A stretch of DNA of 64,000 nucleotides, taken from Phycisphaerales bacterium. Its GTDB lineage: Bacteria > Planctomycetota > Phycisphaerae > Phycisphaerales > SM1A02. This document shows positions 15,531 to 24,211 of this stretch, piece after piece (position 1 is the stretch's first letter; each line of letters starts with the position of its first letter). The stretch is taken from NCBI GenBank assembly GCA_029245245.1, contig JAQWPT010000011.1, positions 62,001 to 126,000 of the forward strand. The letters are read 5' to 3'. Under the pieces are notes generated by a model. It saw only the letters and a program-made list of their open reading frames with translations, was not told where the DNA came from and made no database searches. Both the position numbers and the translations under genes were made by a program.

Positions 15531-16216
15531 GATGTGATCTCCATCAGCCGCTGGATCTCGCTGTTGATCTCCGATTCCCGGACGCCGTCGATCAGGATCC
15601 GCTCCCGTACCGCCTTCTTGAACCGGGATGTCGCAGTCCGGACCATCACCGCGGCCTGGGAAGGTGTGACTTGGAACTCGTGCACGAACTCCTTGTAGGC
15701 AAGGCCGTCCACGTGGTGCCGGATGAAGAGTCGCCAGTGATCACCGAGCCCATCCTTCTCGCAGGATCTGGCGGCATCGACCCAGGCGTCACGGACCATG
15801 GCCTGGGCCCAGGCCCGGTCGAAGTCCGCATCCGGGTTTTCGAACATCGGTGTGATCGGGTCTTCGCCGAGAGACGACTTGCCATCGCGTTTCTGTCGCC
15901 GGATTTCTTCCTTGAGGAAGAAGAGGAAACCGTTCATCAGCCAGCGACGGAGACGCATGTCGCTTTCACGCCACTGGTCGAAGTAGCCATCGCGTTCGAG
16001 TCGACTGGCGAAGAAGCCCGCGACCATGTCGTCGGCTTCCCCGAGTGACCGGAGGCTTGATCCGAGGAAGTACACCTTCAGTGGATGCGCGTACACGGAC
16101 ATGACGTGCTCGTTGACGAGGTCACGGCCACCCCCCTGGAGTTGTTGGTGGATCCAGGTACTCATCGTGTTGGGAAACACGTCCCGTTTGGCGCCATCGC
16201 TGGACATGCAGGCCAT
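15527..16216 (-). CDS. divergent ECF-like sigma factor
   Basis: This 229-residue protein has a region-2-like N-terminal half (DLVNEHVMSVYAHPLKVYFLG, then EADDMVAGFFASRL and RLRRWLMNGFLFFLKEEIRR, about 33-110). The C-terminal part, FVHEFQVTPSQAAVMVRTATSRFKKAVRER (about 182-211), reads as a region-4 helix-turn-helix. The spacer between them is longer and the motifs weaker than in standard ECF sigmas. This resembles planctomycete-specific sigma-70-like proteins. The start could be 16216 or 16207 (two Met in frame); neither has a clear ribosome site. It is translationally coupled to the unknown protein downstream and divergent from arfB. Confidence 0.65.
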   Translation of the reverse strand: MACMSSDGAKRDVFPNTMSTWIHQQLQGGGRDLVNEHVMSVYAHPLKVYFLGSSLRSLGEADDMVAGFFASRLERDGYFDQWRESDMRLRRWLMNGFLFFLKEEIRRQKRDGKSSLGEDPITPMFENPDADFDRAWAQAMVRDAWVDAARSCEKDGLGDHWRLFIRHHVDGLAYKEFVHEFQVTPSQAAVMVRTATSRFKKAVRERILIDGVRESEINSEIQRLMEITS

Positions 16217-16239
16217 GGTACACTCGTGTTGGAGCCGGC

Positions 16240-16656
16240 ATGATCGAGATCACCCGATCCCTGCATATCCCCGAGAACGAGCTTCGCATGGAATGCACGC
16301 GGGGTACCGGTCCCGGCGGCCAGAACGTCAACAAGGTGGAAACCTGCGTCACCCTCCGCTTCGACGTGGGCGCATCGCCCTCCCTCAGCGAGGGGCAGCG
16401 AGCGAAGATTCAGGAGGCCTTGTCGACCCGCATCACCGTCGGCGGCATCCTTCGGGTCACCTCACGCCGGCATCGGACGCAACTGGCCAATCGACGTGCG
16501 GTGACCGAGCGGTTCATCGAACTCGTGCGTGCGGCGCTCACCCCCAGGAAGCATCGCAAGCCTACGCGGGCGACCCGGGCTTCCAAGGAACGCCGACTCA
16601 AGACGAAGCGTGAACGTGGTGGCATCAAGAAGGGCCGAAGCGGCAGCTGGGACTGA
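16240..16656 (+). CDS. arfB: alternative ribosome-rescue factor ArfB (class I peptide-chain-release-factor domain)
   Basis: This 138-residue protein has the GGQ release-factor motif in CTRGTGPGGQNVNKVET (Gly-Gly-Gln at 26-28). It lacks a stop-codon recognition domain and ends in a basic tail (KHRKPTRATRASKERRLKTKRER) of the kind that enters the empty mRNA channel. It hydrolyses peptidyl-tRNA on stalled ribosomes. Length and tail match ArfB/YaeJ. TTGGAGCC lies just upstream of the ATG. It is a stand-alone gene, divergent from the sigma-like pair and convergent with the cyclase-fold gene. Confidence 0.92.
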   Translation: MIEITRSLHIPENELRMECTRGTGPGGQNVNKVETCVTLRFDVGASPSLSEGQRAKIQEALSTRITVGGILRVTSRRHRTQLANRRAVTERFIELVRAALTPRKHRKPTRATRASKERRLKTKRERGGIKKGRSGSWD

Positions 16657-16662
16657 GCGAGA

Positions 16663-17847
16663 TCAGGGTGCGGCCTCGGTCTTCGGCTCGATCGGCCATT
16701 TCGGAATGCGGTTTTCTTCCGGCATGGTCAGCGAAAGAATCGCCATGGCAGTTCCGTAGGTCGCCGAGCGGGGAAAGACCCGGTCGTTCCATGTGCCGTC
16801 CTCGGCGCGAACGACCAGCAGTCGTTGCCGCAGCCGGTCGTGGTACTCCATCCGCACGGACTTCGGCAGCAGCTCGATGGCCTGGGCCGCGTAGAGGTGG
16901 GCGTAGAAGAAGTAGTAGGGAGCAACTCCGAACGGTCCCTCGTGGGTCCCGCTGCGGGCTCGGCGTTCTTCAAGACGTTCCCAGTGCGCAAAGAATGCAT
17001 CCAGTGCGCCGCGTACCGAGTCGAGTGAGCCACGCGACGCCATGTAGAGGGTGGATTCCGTTGCGAGCATTCGTCCCACGGCGCCGGCTACGAGGGTGTT
17101 CGCCCCGGCCTGTTCGTCCCCGCCGGTGTACTCGACAGCTCCGGTGACCGAACGGCTTCGTTCCAGTGCGTCCAATCCCCGTTCGATCACTGCGGGATCA
17201 ATCTGCTGCCCGCCTGCCGCCGCCGTGGCCAGGGCCTGGATGGCTGGCCCGGTCATGAAGGGAGCCTGGGGGCAGGGGCGGTCAACGCTGCGGCGTCTGG
17301 AGTAGTTCCAGCCACCCCAGGTCGGGATCTCGATGGCGACGAGGCCACGGGTGTAGAACTCGATGGCATCCTGGACCTGCTGCTGCCGGGGTTCCGGGAT
17401 CACGTCCCGATCCTGGAGTTCACGGAGGAACAGGATCGCGTAGATGTAGCCCCATCCCCTCACGTCGTATCCGCCGCCGTACTGCTTGTAGGACATCAGC
17501 GGGTCCGAGGTCGCTTCGCAGACGAATTCGATGGCCCGATCCAGGGCGGCGTTGCGTTGTGGATCGTCACGCATCGCGGGTGATCGCACCAGCGCCATGC
17601 CGGTGATCGATGTACCCCCGACTCGATACCCCATTGGAATCACGAGATTCTGGTTCGGCCCCCGGACCCGGTAGACACCCTCATAGGGCCACTCCCGGGA
17701 TCCTTCGCCCTCCTGGGTGGTCAGGATGAACGCCGTTCCCTGCTCGAGGAGTGGATCGACCTTCGAGTCGTCCGCATCTGCGGCCAGGCAGAGGGAGGCA
17801 AGTCCCAGCAAGCCGAGGCGCACGGTCACGGAGTTCAGTACCGACAT
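16663..17847 (-). CDS. exported protein with prenyltransferase/squalene-cyclase-like (alpha/alpha-barrel) fold
   Basis: This 394-residue protein has a signal peptide (about 1-23, ending LCLAADA). Repeated helix pairs follow, with aromatic/Gly turns such as YEGVYRVRGPNQNLVIPMGYRVGGTSITGMAL, GWGYIYAILFLREL, WGGWNYSRR, GPFGVAPYYFFYAHLYAAQAIELL and DGTWNDR. These are the QW-like repeats of the terpenoid cyclase/prenyltransferase fold seen in many planctomycete secreted proteins. No DxDD or zinc site was seen, so a catalytic role is doubtful. The start at 17847 fits the signal peptide; a longer frame upstream gives an implausible Arg-rich extension. It follows the small lipoprotein gene by four bases. 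Confidence 0.72.
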   Translation of the reverse strand: MSVLNSVTVRLGLLGLASLCLAADADDSKVDPLLEQGTAFILTTQEGEGSREWPYEGVYRVRGPNQNLVIPMGYRVGGTSITGMALVRSPAMRDDPQRNAALDRAIEFVCEATSDPLMSYKQYGGGYDVRGWGYIYAILFLRELQDRDVIPEPRQQQVQDAIEFYTRGLVAIEIPTWGGWNYSRRRSVDRPCPQAPFMTGPAIQALATAAAGGQQIDPAVIERGLDALERSRSVTGAVEYTGGDEQAGANTLVAGAVGRMLATESTLYMASRGSLDSVRGALDAFFAHWERLEERRARSGTHEGPFGVAPYYFFYAHLYAAQAIELLPKSVRMEYHDRLRQRLLVVRAEDGTWNDRVFPRSATYGTAMAILSLTMPEENRIPKWPIEPKTEAAP

Positions 17848-17851
17848 GGAA

Positions 17852-18076
17852 TCACTGGTCCTTGGGAGTGGTGGATTCCTGCCACTTCGCTTCCTGGTCC
17901 TTGACCAGATCCGACTTTTCGCCGGGTGCGTTATCGAAACTCGCGGGCGTATCCTCGGCGCCCTGCTTGAGATTTTGACCCTGTTCCTCCCAGCCTTCGA
18001 CGAAGCCCTGGTTCCCGTGGTTGGCCGAGCATCCGGCAAGGAGTGCGACGATCGAGCAGAGTGCGAGGCGTGTCAT
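17852..18076 (-). CDS. small putative lipoprotein
   Basis: This 74-residue protein has a lipoprotein signal (MTRLALCSIVALLAGCS, lipobox LAGC with Cys16) followed by about 58 polar, acidic residues. AAGGAAA lies eight bases upstream of the ATG, supporting this start over the long upstream reading frame. It sits between pyrophosphatase and the cyclase-fold gene on the same strand. I do not recognise the family. Confidence 0.65.
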   Translation of the reverse strand: MTRLALCSIVALLAGCSANHGNQGFVEGWEEQGQNLKQGAEDTPASFDNAPGEKSDLVKDQEAKWQESTTPKDQ

Positions 18077-18116
18077 GTGATTTTCCTTTTCATGAAGTGC
18101 AACGTGGTTCACAGGA

Positions 18117-18665
18117 TCAACTCGATAGCCGATCCTGGTAGGCCTGGATGCTCTCCTCGACGACGCGATGGGCATCGAGTCGATCCTCCCAGCCGTAGGT
18201 GTCGGCGTGCTTGCCTTCCAGGTCCTTGTAGATGTGGAAGAAGTAGTCGACTTCGCGAAGAACATGCTTGGCGAGGTGCTGCAGGCCCGTCATCTCGGTG
18301 CGGCGGGGATCGTTCGTGGGGACGGCGAGGATCTTGTGATCCGGCCCCTTCTCATCCCGCATTCCGAGTACGCCCAGTGGGCGGACTTCCAGGACCGCCC
18401 CGGTGAAGCAGTAGCCATCAAGCAGTACGAGGACGTCGAGCGGATCGCCATCCTCGGCGTAGGTGCCGGGAATGAAGCCGTATGCCCCCGGGTAGTGGAC
18501 AGGCGAATAGAGGGTCCGATCAAGCTTGAACACGTTCAACTGCTTGTCGTACTCGTACTTGTTGCTTGAACCGGACGGAATTTCGATGACCGCGTGCAGA
18601 ACCGACGGTGGTTCAGGTCCCGGTGGAATGTCGGTGAGGTAGTTGGGCACGATCGAGGTCTCCAT
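18117..18665 (-). CDS. ppa: inorganic pyrophosphatase (family I)
   Basis: This 182-residue protein has the family I signature EDGDPLDVLVL (about 77-87). The N-terminal substrate region IEIPSGSSNKYEYDK (about 28-42), YPGAYGFIPGTYAEDG and the C-terminal catalytic KDLEGK are also present. It hydrolyses pyrophosphate to phosphate in the cytoplasm with Mg ions, pulling biosynthetic reactions forward. The length is standard. It is in a run of minus-strand genes but 40 to 50 bases separate it from each neighbour. Confidence 0.95.
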   Translation of the reverse strand: METSIVPNYLTDIPPGPEPPSVLHAVIEIPSGSSNKYEYDKQLNVFKLDRTLYSPVHYPGAYGFIPGTYAEDGDPLDVLVLLDGYCFTGAVLEVRPLGVLGMRDEKGPDHKILAVPTNDPRRTEMTGLQHLAKHVLREVDYFFHIYKDLEGKHADTYGWEDRLDAHRVVEESIQAYQDRLSS

Positions 18666-18715
18666 GGCTTGCAGCCGGTGGGCATGGTAGCCGATGGGCC
18701 CTTGCCACCGGGTGT

Positions 18716-19744
18716 TCAGGACTCCGCAAGGTCGGTGAGCACCTCGATGGTTCGATCGATCCCCTCGTCATCCACCATCAGGCTCAGGACGGCTCGTACG
18801 GTGCGGGGGCCGACGCTGAACATGCGGATGCCGGCCGCTTCAAGCCTGGCGGTGAATTCGTCGGCGTTGCCCGGTACATCGAAGTAGAGGATGTTCGTCT
18901 CCACCGGGGAGGGGCCGAGTTCGAGACCGGGAATCCCGGCAATGGCATCCGCCAGTCGTCGAGCCCGTTGGTGATCGTCGGCGAGCCGGTTGCGGTTGTG
19001 TTCCAGTGCATGCATGCAGGCTCCCGCCAGCATGCCGCTCTGCCGCATCGTGCCACCAAGAAGTTTACGAATCCTGTGGACACGGTGAATCGTTTCGGCG
19101 TCGCCAGCGACGATGGATCCGACGGGACATCCCAGCCCCTTCGAGAAGCAGGCCGAGACGGTGTCGAAGCACCCGGCATACGTCGATGGTTCGATCCCCG
19201 ATGCGGCGCAGGCATTCCAGATGCGTGCTCCATCGAGGTGGCATCGCAGCCCGTGTTGTCGTGCTGCATCGGTGACGGACTGGAGACGGTCCATCGACCA
19301 GACCGTTCCGCCGCCGCGGTTGTGCGTGTTCTCCACCACCAGCAGGCTGGAGTTGGGATAGTGGGCGTCCTCGTGCTGGATCGCGGCAAGCACGCTCTGG
19401 GCATCGAACTGCCCACCATCGCCATCAAGCAGTCGGATCGAGCAGCCCGAGATTGCGGCCCAGGCGCCCGACTCGTAGAGATAGATGTGGTTGTCGCGGT
19501 GGGTGATGATCTCGTCACCGGGTTGGGTCTGGGCCCGGATCGCAGCCTGGTTGGCCATTGTGCCCGAGGGAACGAAGCAGGCTGCTTCCTTGCCGAAGAG
19601 AGTGGCCACGGTGTCCTGCAGTTTCAGGACCGTCGGCTCGTCCCCGAGGACATCGTCCCCGAGTTCCGCCTCGATCATGGCCTGCTTCATCGCATCGGAT
19701 GGCAGAGTGATGGTGTCGCTTCGCAGGTCGGCGTGAATCGTCAT
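18716..19744 (-). CDS. ltaE: low-specificity L-threonine aldolase
   Basis: This 342-residue PLP enzyme of the beta-eliminating lyase family opens with DLRSDTITLPSDAMKQAM. It has the FVPSGTMANQ phosphate-binding segment (about 58-66), HLDGARIWNA (about 169-178) and the PLP lysine in ACFSKGLGCPVGS (Lys202). It cleaves L-threonine (and allo-threonine) to glycine and acetaldehyde. ATG 19744 was chosen over a more distal Met because the family starts just there. The permease gene upstream ends 19 bases earlier on the same strand, so amino-acid uptake and cleavage may be coexpressed. Confidence 0.92.
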   Translation of the reverse strand: MTIHADLRSDTITLPSDAMKQAMIEAELGDDVLGDEPTVLKLQDTVATLFGKEAACFVPSGTMANQAAIRAQTQPGDEIITHRDNHIYLYESGAWAAISGCSIRLLDGDGGQFDAQSVLAAIQHEDAHYPNSSLLVVENTHNRGGGTVWSMDRLQSVTDAARQHGLRCHLDGARIWNACAASGIEPSTYAGCFDTVSACFSKGLGCPVGSIVAGDAETIHRVHRIRKLLGGTMRQSGMLAGACMHALEHNRNRLADDHQRARRLADAIAGIPGLELGPSPVETNILYFDVPGNADEFTARLEAAGIRMFSVGPRTVRAVLSLMVDDEGIDRTIEVLTDLAES

Positions 19745-19763
19745 GCGGATCAGTCTAGCGGGT

Positions 19764-21368
19764 TCACTCGGTATCAAGAACCGCGTCGTAGTCGGCCTGG
19801 TCCGCCTCGAAGGCGGCGTTCACGTGCATCCGGGTCTCCTCCGGCGGGATCGCCGTGAACCAGGCGATGCCATAGACGACCAGGCACCATGCGGCGACGA
19901 GTCCGATGTTGATCCAGGGAGAGATGTAGCCGAGCCCACCGTGCGTGCCCAGCAGAGTCAGGGTGGCGATACCGAGCAGCAGGAGCGGGATCCAGCATGC
20001 TTCTCGCAGGTCCAGCGGTTTGCGCCCGACCTGGAGCAGCACGAAGATCAAGCCGGTTCCGAGCACGGTGGCGGTCAGTTTCCAGACGATCGTCCACCCC
20101 GCCCAGTGCATCAGCAATCCGCAGATGATGAATGCAATGGGACAGATGACCCCTGCCATCGGGAGATGGAAGGGGCGTTGTTGATCCGGCAACTGGCGTC
20201 GCAGGGCCATGACCCCGATGGGCCCGACGGCGTAGGCGAGGACCACCACCGTGGCGAGGAAGGCCACGAGCTCCTGCCAACCGGGGAACGGCAGAAACAG
20301 AAAGAGCCCGATGGGGAAGGTGATCGCGATGGCCCAGGGTGGCGTGTGGAATCGGCCGATGCGCCCGAGACGACGTGGTACGAACCCGTCGTGGCTCATG
20401 CCCCGGGTCAGTCGTTGGCATGAGCCGAGATTGATCATTCCGCACCCCAGTGGAGAAGCGATCGCACCGACGAAGATCACGATGAAGAGCCACCCGGCGC
20501 CGAGTTTCATGGCCAGTCCAGCCAGTGGGCCGACGTCGTCCTTGAACTGGAGTGTCTTCCAGCCGTGGGACAGTGAGTCACCGCCAAGGGCGCCGAGAAA
20601 GGCCAGCTGGATCAACAGGTAGAAGACCAGGCAGATCACGATCGACCCGATCGCAGCGAGGGGGATATCCCGCTGGGGATTGCGGGAGTCACCGGCGGCT
20701 ACCGAGGAATGCTGGAATCCCGTGAATGCGTAGATCACCCCGCCATAGGCCAGGGCCTGGAAGATCCCGGTCATGCCCATGGGGGCGAAGCCGCCCTCCT
20801 TGATGTCATCGAGGTTCTTGAAGTCAAAGGCGAGGCTGTACAGGGCGATCGACACCACGATGATGAGCACGATCTTCAGCCAGGTCAGCCAGTTGTTGAT
20901 GACGGAGAAGAGCCGTATGCCGATCCAGTTGATCAGGGCGAAGATGATCCACAGGCCGGCGGCGCAGGCATAGCCGATCGTCGTCAGCGGGTGACTGTGG
21001 TCCGGAGTGCGTTCGGTCAGAAAGGGGAGGTAGATGGTGGAGTACTGCATCACCGCCTGCACCTCGGTTGCGGTGATCACGATGAAGGTCAGCCATGCGC
21101 ACAGCGAAATCAGAAACCCCGAGGTGCGTCCATAGCTGAAGAGCGCATGGCGTGCGATGCCCCCGTTGATCGGGAGCATGGCGCCGAGTTCAGCGAAGGT
21201 GAGGGCAATGAGGATCATGGCGAAGCCGCCGATGGTCCACGCCACCAGTGATGCGGGCCCGGCCAGCTGTGCGGCGTAGAGCGGACCGAACAGCCAGCCG
21301 CTGCCGAGGATGCCGCCGATGGATGCAAAGAGCATCCCAAGGGTTCCGATCGTCCGTTTCTCAGCCAT
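19764..21368 (-). CDS. APC-superfamily amino-acid permease (aspartate/amino-acid:proton symporter type)
   Basis: This 534-residue membrane protein has about 12-14 helices. It starts with TIGTLGMLFASIGGILGSGWLFG, the APC unwound first helix with its GxG substrate motif, and has the consensus segments GGFAMILIALTFAELGAMLP and GIFQALAYGGVIYAFTGFQ. The C-terminal 25 residues are acidic and cytosolic. Similar proteins (YveA-like) import aspartate or other amino acids with protons; substrate choice is not deducible. The ATG at 21368 has GGAGGAG close upstream. The 5' leader runs into the hairpin-rich region at 21369-21892. Confidence 0.9.
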   Translation of the reverse strand: MAEKRTIGTLGMLFASIGGILGSGWLFGPLYAAQLAGPASLVAWTIGGFAMILIALTFAELGAMLPINGGIARHALFSYGRTSGFLISLCAWLTFIVITATEVQAVMQYSTIYLPFLTERTPDHSHPLTTIGYACAAGLWIIFALINWIGIRLFSVINNWLTWLKIVLIIVVSIALYSLAFDFKNLDDIKEGGFAPMGMTGIFQALAYGGVIYAFTGFQHSSVAAGDSRNPQRDIPLAAIGSIVICLVFYLLIQLAFLGALGGDSLSHGWKTLQFKDDVGPLAGLAMKLGAGWLFIVIFVGAIASPLGCGMINLGSCQRLTRGMSHDGFVPRRLGRIGRFHTPPWAIAITFPIGLFLFLPFPGWQELVAFLATVVVLAYAVGPIGVMALRRQLPDQQRPFHLPMAGVICPIAFIICGLLMHWAGWTIVWKLTATVLGTGLIFVLLQVGRKPLDLREACWIPLLLLGIATLTLLGTHGGLGYISPWINIGLVAAWCLVVYGIAWFTAIPPEETRMHVNAAFEADQADYDAVLDTE

Positions 21369-21892
21369 GGGAGGAGTACGGTACTGGATGTGCCTGGATA
21401 CGCCGGCCAAAAATGGAGCAACCTCCCGGAACCGTTCCAGGAGGCGCCCACGCGCAAGGGATGAGAGATTGGCTCGGGACGTGTGTCCCGGGAGAGTCGT
21501 GTGTTCCGCTCCGGTGGGAGCGTGAAGGGAGAGGAGTCATCACCCTTCACCTGGTACTGCGTCCGCCAAGGGGTCCATCTCACAGTTGGGAGAGCAAATC
21601 CGGCAAATGAACTCATTGCCCCCTCTCATGCACCGGTAAAGCGGGATCACTCGAAAAAGCGGGCTTCCATTCGTACGCAATGGAACCAGTTGATGCCTGG
21701 CCACGAACATGCTTTCGGCGGGCACACCCCACCAGCGAACCAGCGAACTCATTGGACGGCAGCACTCTATGGTGGGACTGCCGTCCAACGCGGCCGGGAC
21801 ATTGTCCCGGCCGCCGTCGTTTTGGCCACCGCCCATGCCTCGGATTGGCCGATATCCTGTGATCCCGAACCGGGAGCATGGAGCACCGCCAT
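21369..21892. other. non-coding, hairpin-rich divergent intergenic region (possible structured leader RNAs)
   Basis: I see no credible gene in these 524 bases between the divergent permease and MFS genes. They hold a chain of inverted repeats. 21422-21444 has CCTCC and GGAAC arms. 21475-21490 is CGGGAC/GTCCCG. 21522-21529 pairs with 21543-21550 (GTGAAGGG/CCCTTCAC). 21665-21685 is TTCCATT/AATGGAA. 21752-21762 pairs with 21778-21788, 11 bp perfect. 21791-21813 is described separately. The density is more than expected for spacer DNA and suggests cis-acting RNA on one or both strands. I compared it by eye with common riboswitches and found no match. Confidence 0.55.
21791..21823 (+). terminator. 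terminator-like hairpin in the MFS transporter leader
   Basis: A perfect 11-bp arm pair (CGGCCGGGACA / TGTCCCGGCCG, one-base centre) is followed six bases later by TTTT. It stands 70 bases upstream of the MFS start and immediately after another perfect 11-bp hairpin, an arrangement typical of transcription attenuation. Confidence 0.55.
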
Positions 21893-23257
21893 ATGAATTC
21901 GACCGCCGCACCGCGCATGGGCCTGGGACTGGGCAGCCGCCTGTCCTTCATGATGTTCCTTCAGTACGCGATCTGGGGGGCGTGGCTTCCGTTCCTCTAC
22001 GTCTTCCTGAGTACGGATCGACAGTTCCAAGGCTATGAAATCGGCTGGATGTTCACCGCCGGTGGTGTCGGAGCAATCCTCGGCCCCTTCATCGCCGGGC
22101 AGATTGCTGACCGGTGGTTCAACACCGAGCGGTACCTTGGCCTCAGCCACATTGCCGGAGCCGTGATTGTCTGGATCATGTCGATGGTTCAGAACGATCC
22201 TGTAGAAGGTGGAGTTGGCAGCGGCTTCTGGTTGTTCCTCTCGCTTTCGATCGCGTATTCATTGATCTACGCGCCGACAATCGCATTGACCAACTCCCTT
22301 GCCTTTCACCACATGCCTGATCGCGACCGTGACTTCGGTCGTGTCCGGCTCTGGGGGACCCTTGGCTGGATTGCTGTGGGCATCGGCGTCGGGCAGCTGC
22401 TGCTGCACTACTTCACGCCGGCAGAGGCCACGGAGGGCGAACAGCTCAAGGAACAGGCCGCCGGAATGGTGTACGCATTCCGTATCAGCGCAGTCATCGG
22501 TCTGATCATGGGGCTCTACTGCTTCACGCTTCCCAGGACGCCCCCACAGAAGGGGCAGGAGGAGTTCGCCTTTGCTGAGACGCTGCGGGAAGTACGCAAG
22601 TCGCCGCTGGTGACGCTCTTCCTCGTCGCGGTGCCCGTGAGCATGATTCACCAGTTCTACTTCATCTACACCAGTCCGTTCCTTTCCGGCTTCCAGAACA
22701 AGGACGAAGGGTTCACCGGCGTGGTGAACAGCATCTTCGGAGTCGGTGGTGGCGGCATGATGGTGCTGGGCCAGGTGACGGAAATCGTGGTGCTCTTCCT
22801 CATCCCGTTCATCGCGGCGAAGTGGTCGCGCAAGACGCTGCTCTGCGTCGGCCTCCTGGCGTATGCCGCCCGGATGTTCCTCTTCTCGCAGGTCGACTGG
22901 CTGCAGGGATCGCTTGGAATCCCGAGCATGGTCACGCTCCTGGCAGGGGTCTCGCTTCACGGACTCTGCTTCGGGTGCTTCATCTTCGTTGCATTCATGA
23001 TCGTGGACGAAGAATGCACGGACGATGTCAAGGCCACGGCGCAGAACCTGTTCAACCTCGTCATCGTGGGCATCGGTACCGTCGTGGGCAGCCTGTTCAC
23101 GACGATGCTTGTGGGAGAATGGGCGACCCCTGCCGGTGAAGTCGCCCCGGACTACGGCAAGCTCTTCCTTGTTCCGATGTACATGGCCATCGGCTGCCTG
23201 CTGCTGCTGCTGGCGTTCTATCCGAGTCGCAAGGAACTGTCGGAACGGAGTTGCTGA
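21893..23257 (+). CDS. MFS transporter of the nucleoside:H+ symporter (NupG/XapB-like) type
   Basis: This 454-residue protein has 12 transmembrane helices and an N-terminal LGSRLSFMMFLQYAIWGAWLPFLYVFL. The family loop GQIADRWFNTERYLGLSHI stands in place of the usual MFS DRxGRR, and the mid-protein segment is FGRVRLWGTLGWIAVGIGVG. These match NHS-family nucleoside permeases common in planctomycetes and Bacteroidota. It should import nucleosides or related sugars with protons. ATG 21893 has GGAG ten bases upstream; an alternative ATG at 21878 adds five residues. The long structured leader suggests regulation by attenuation. Confidence 0.88.
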   Translation: MNSTAAPRMGLGLGSRLSFMMFLQYAIWGAWLPFLYVFLSTDRQFQGYEIGWMFTAGGVGAILGPFIAGQIADRWFNTERYLGLSHIAGAVIVWIMSMVQNDPVEGGVGSGFWLFLSLSIAYSLIYAPTIALTNSLAFHHMPDRDRDFGRVRLWGTLGWIAVGIGVGQLLLHYFTPAEATEGEQLKEQAAGMVYAFRISAVIGLIMGLYCFTLPRTPPQKGQEEFAFAETLREVRKSPLVTLFLVAVPVSMIHQFYFIYTSPFLSGFQNKDEGFTGVVNSIFGVGGGGMMVLGQVTEIVVLFLIPFIAAKWSRKTLLCVGLLAYAARMFLFSQVDWLQGSLGIPSMVTLLAGVSLHGLCFGCFIFVAFMIVDEECTDDVKATAQNLFNLVIVGIGTVVGSLFTTMLVGEWATPAGEVAPDYGKLFLVPMYMAIGCLLLLLAFYPSRKELSERSC

Positions 23258-23261
23258 CGGC

Positions 23262-24191
23262 TCATGCCGGATCGACGGTGCGATAGGCCTCGATGAGGGC
23301 GACCTCGCCCTCCTTGCCGCCCATGCTCTTGCCGTGCTCCATGCCGACGATGCCGTCGTAGCCTCGGCTGTGCATGTGCTTGAACACGTTGGCGTAGTTG
23401 ATTTCGCCCGTGCCCGGTTCCCGACGGCCGGGATTGTCTCCGACCTGGAAGTAGGGGATGTAGTCCCAGCCCGCGTTCATGTGGTCGATGAGGTTTCCCT
23501 CGGTGGCTTGCTGGTGGTAGAGATCCTGGAGGATCCGGCACGAGGGTGAGTCGACGGCTTCCATGATCTCGATGGACTGCGGGGTGTAGCGAAGGAACTG
23601 CCCGTGGTGGTCGCGCCAGTTCAGCGGTTCGCACACCATCACGATGCCATGTGGTTCCAGCACGACCGAAGCATGCTTGAGAGCCTCGATGACGTTGGCG
23701 GTCTGCTTGTCCATGGGAACGCCGTCGGCGACCTCGCCGCAGACCACGGTCATCCAGGTGGCGTTGGTGCGTTTGGCGACCTCGACCGATTCGCGGGCGT
23801 TCTCGACGAAGCGGGCCCGCTCGTCGGCGCTGCCGGTGGTGAGGCTGGGCTTCCAGGCCCCGTCCATGTTCATCACGAAGACGCCCATGCGCATGTCGTT
23901 TCGCTGCAGCGCGTCGGCGATGCGCTGCTGGTCCTCGATGGACCGGCCGCGCATGCCGTTGTCCTCGAGCGACCGGAAACCGGCTTCGGCCATGAAGTCG
24001 ATCTGGTCGACTGCGTCGTCGCCGGCGTGGTGGCGGAACATGCCCAGGTGCGGCGCGTAGTCGAGGGTGAAGGTGTTGCTCCTGGCGCCATTGGCCGCGG
24101 CAGGCTGTCCGTCCTGGCCCAGGGCGCTGCGCCCGAGCCCGGCCGCGATCGACGCGGCGGCGGTGGTGGCGATGAATTCACGACGCTGCAT
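23262..24191 (-). CDS. Tat-exported hydroxypyruvate-isomerase-like TIM-barrel protein
   Basis: This 309-residue protein has a twin-arginine signal (MQRREFIATTAAASIAAGLG). An AP-endonuclease-2/xylose-isomerase TIM barrel follows. Conserved segments are MFRHHAGDDAVDQIDFMAEAGF, the metal-ligand strands with VMVCEPLNWRDH (about 188-199) and CRILQDLYHQQATEGNL (about 223-239), plus the C-terminal GYDGIVGMEHGKSMGG. The pattern is closest to hydroxypyruvate isomerase (Hyi), but export via Tat implies an extracytoplasmic sugar acid or uronate isomerisation. It is the last gene of a four-gene unit (27772 to 23262). Confidence 0.82.
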   Translation of the reverse strand: MQRREFIATTAAASIAAGLGRSALGQDGQPAAANGARSNTFTLDYAPHLGMFRHHAGDDAVDQIDFMAEAGFRSLEDNGMRGRSIEDQQRIADALQRNDMRMGVFVMNMDGAWKPSLTTGSADERARFVENARESVEVAKRTNATWMTVVCGEVADGVPMDKQTANVIEALKHASVVLEPHGIVMVCEPLNWRDHHGQFLRYTPQSIEIMEAVDSPSCRILQDLYHQQATEGNLIDHMNAGWDYIPYFQVGDNPGRREPGTGEINYANVFKHMHSRGYDGIVGMEHGKSMGGKEGEVALIEAYRTVDPA

Positions 24192-24211
24192 GGGGGTGCT
24201 CCGCGGGGTGT

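Noticed and set aside
17848-18039. 64-residue upstream extension of the cyclase-fold protein
   Set aside because: It is Arg-rich, overlaps the small lipoprotein gene and would displace the signal peptide at 17847.
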